A stretch of DNA of 64,000 nt from Lanius collurio (lineage: Eukaryota > Chordata > Aves > Passeriformes > Laniidae). The stretch is taken from assembly GCA_020086605.1 (NCBI GenBank), contig JACBWW010000015.1, forward strand, positions 26,266,335 through 26,330,334, read 5' to 3'. Position numbers and translations under genes: made by a program. The notes beneath the pieces were generated by a model, which was not told where the DNA came from, did not search any database, and saw nothing but the letters and a program-made list of their open reading frames with translations. The first letter of the stretch is position 1. Each line of letters opens with the position of its first letter. Below, piece by piece: positions 63,374 through 64,000 of this stretch.

Positions 63374-64000
63374 AACCCTGAGAGAATCACGGAGATTCTG
63401 TCCCTTCCCCTTCCCACTTCAAAGAAAGAAATTAGGAAGATACTGAGATTATTAGGGTACTGTAGGTTATAGATAGAAGGATATACACAAGCTGTGAAAT
63501 TTCTGTATGAAAAATTAACAGAAAGAGATGATGTAAAATGGACCAAAGAAGATAAGTATAAATTAGAAGAACTGAAATTAAAGCTAGCCTCAGTACCAGT
63601 TTTAAACTTACCCACATTAGAAAAATCTTTTCATCTGTATGTGAACATAGAAAGTGGAGTAGCTCATGGAGTTCTGGTTGAAGAGTGGGGAGGAGTGAAG
63701 AGACCCATAGCTGACCTATCCAAGATCTTAGACCCAGTAAGCCAGGGCTGGCCAGTATGTATTCAAGCTATAGCAGCTATGACAATCTTGGTAAAAGAAA
63801 GTCAAAAGCTTACTTTTGAGAGTAAGCTCATTGTGTGCACACCTCATGCAGTTCGAAATGTGCTAAACCAGGAAGCTGAAAAATAGATAACAGACTCTAG
63901 AATGCTAAATTATGAAATCATTCTAATAGACAGTGATGATTTGACATTAGAAGTGAACAAGAGTCTGAATCCAGCCCAATTTTTAGATGGGGAGCCAAAA
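63374..64000 (+). pseudogene. ERV RT thumb and connection domain, continues past window
   Basis: The same reading frame as the RT continues after the TGA at 63371. It shows PERI and a thumb segment ending LLGYCRL, a TAG at 63470-63472, then EGYTQAVKFLYEKL. A long open stretch at 63494-63886 (130 codons) follows. In it lie FHLYVNIESGVAHGVL, a RPIADLSKILDPVSQGWPVC block and a KLTF...TPHAV block, the signature of the gammaretroviral-type connection domain. A third TAG (63884-63886) precedes further in-frame homology to the edge at 64000. RNase H should follow beyond the window on this strand. Since an RNase H piece already lies inverted upstream, its presence or absence there is informative. Confidence 0.88.

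Larger units (their letters stand above)
60415..64000 (+). mobile_element. Rearranged class I (gammaretrovirus-like) ERV, right end cut by window
   Basis: In order: an LTR-like block (60415-60873); an inverted RNase H / integrase-start piece (about 61402 down to 60875); then plus-strand gag capsid end, one CCHC knuckle, protease, reverse transcriptase and connection domain up to the window edge. The single zinc knuckle, the close gag-pro-pol arrangement and the style of the RT blocks are those of class I (gamma-like) ERVs. Leader, matrix and capsid N-terminus are absent at the 5' side. The copy is replication-dead: at least two frameshifts in gag-pro, six in-frame stops after the protease frameshift, and a changed RT catalytic box. 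RNase H, integrase, env and the 3' LTR, if present, lie beyond 64000. Confidence 0.85.

Noticed and set aside
62938..63615. 225-codon minus-strand frame opposite the reverse transcriptase
   Set aside because: It is the antisense shadow of the open RT frame and has no independent homology that I recognise.

Overview
This window looks like bird nuclear DNA, AT-rich and almost entirely non-coding. The main evidence is a series of CR1 LINE fragments, several ending in the avian CR1 3' octamer (ATTCTATG-like, e.g. 31474-31493), together with solo LTRs of several endogenous retrovirus (ERV) families. A songbird is plausible from the LTR content, but that is inference. I found no convincing host protein-coding exon, no tRNA or rRNA gene and no CRISPR-like array.

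Layout. From 1 to about 15 kb there is unique intergenic sequence with microsatellites and one possible MIR relic. A 600 bp minus-strand CR1 lies at 15.0-15.6 kb. From 15.6 to 31.5 kb the sequence is intergenic with five further CR1 pieces, a recent 44 bp tandem duplication (23947-24034) and a GC-richer block (27.8-28.4 kb). A minus-strand LTR sits at 32.8-33.7 kb. A CpG-retaining, repeat-poor stretch at 39.4-40.2 kb is a candidate conserved non-coding element. Three different solo LTRs crowd 42.4-46.2 kb. CR1 pieces follow at 51.4 and 54.7-55.3 kb, the latter covering the ORF2 endonuclease.

The most informative part is 60.4-64.0 kb, a decayed and rearranged class I (gammaretrovirus-like) ERV that runs off the right edge. 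It has an LTR-like block, then an RNase H / start-of-integrase segment in the opposite orientation, then plus-strand gag (capsid end and one CCHC zinc knuckle), protease, reverse transcriptase and the connection domain. The leader, matrix and N-terminal capsid expected after the LTR are missing, and the inverted RNase H piece occupies their place. The reverse transcriptase frame is still open for 286 codons, but it has nonsense codons on both sides and an Asn in the catalytic YxDD box, so it cannot be functional. Several of the breaks look like G-to-A changes, which raises the possibility of cytidine-deaminase editing.

No genes work together here in the operon sense. The window is a record of retroelement insertion, decay and rearrangement in an intergenic region.
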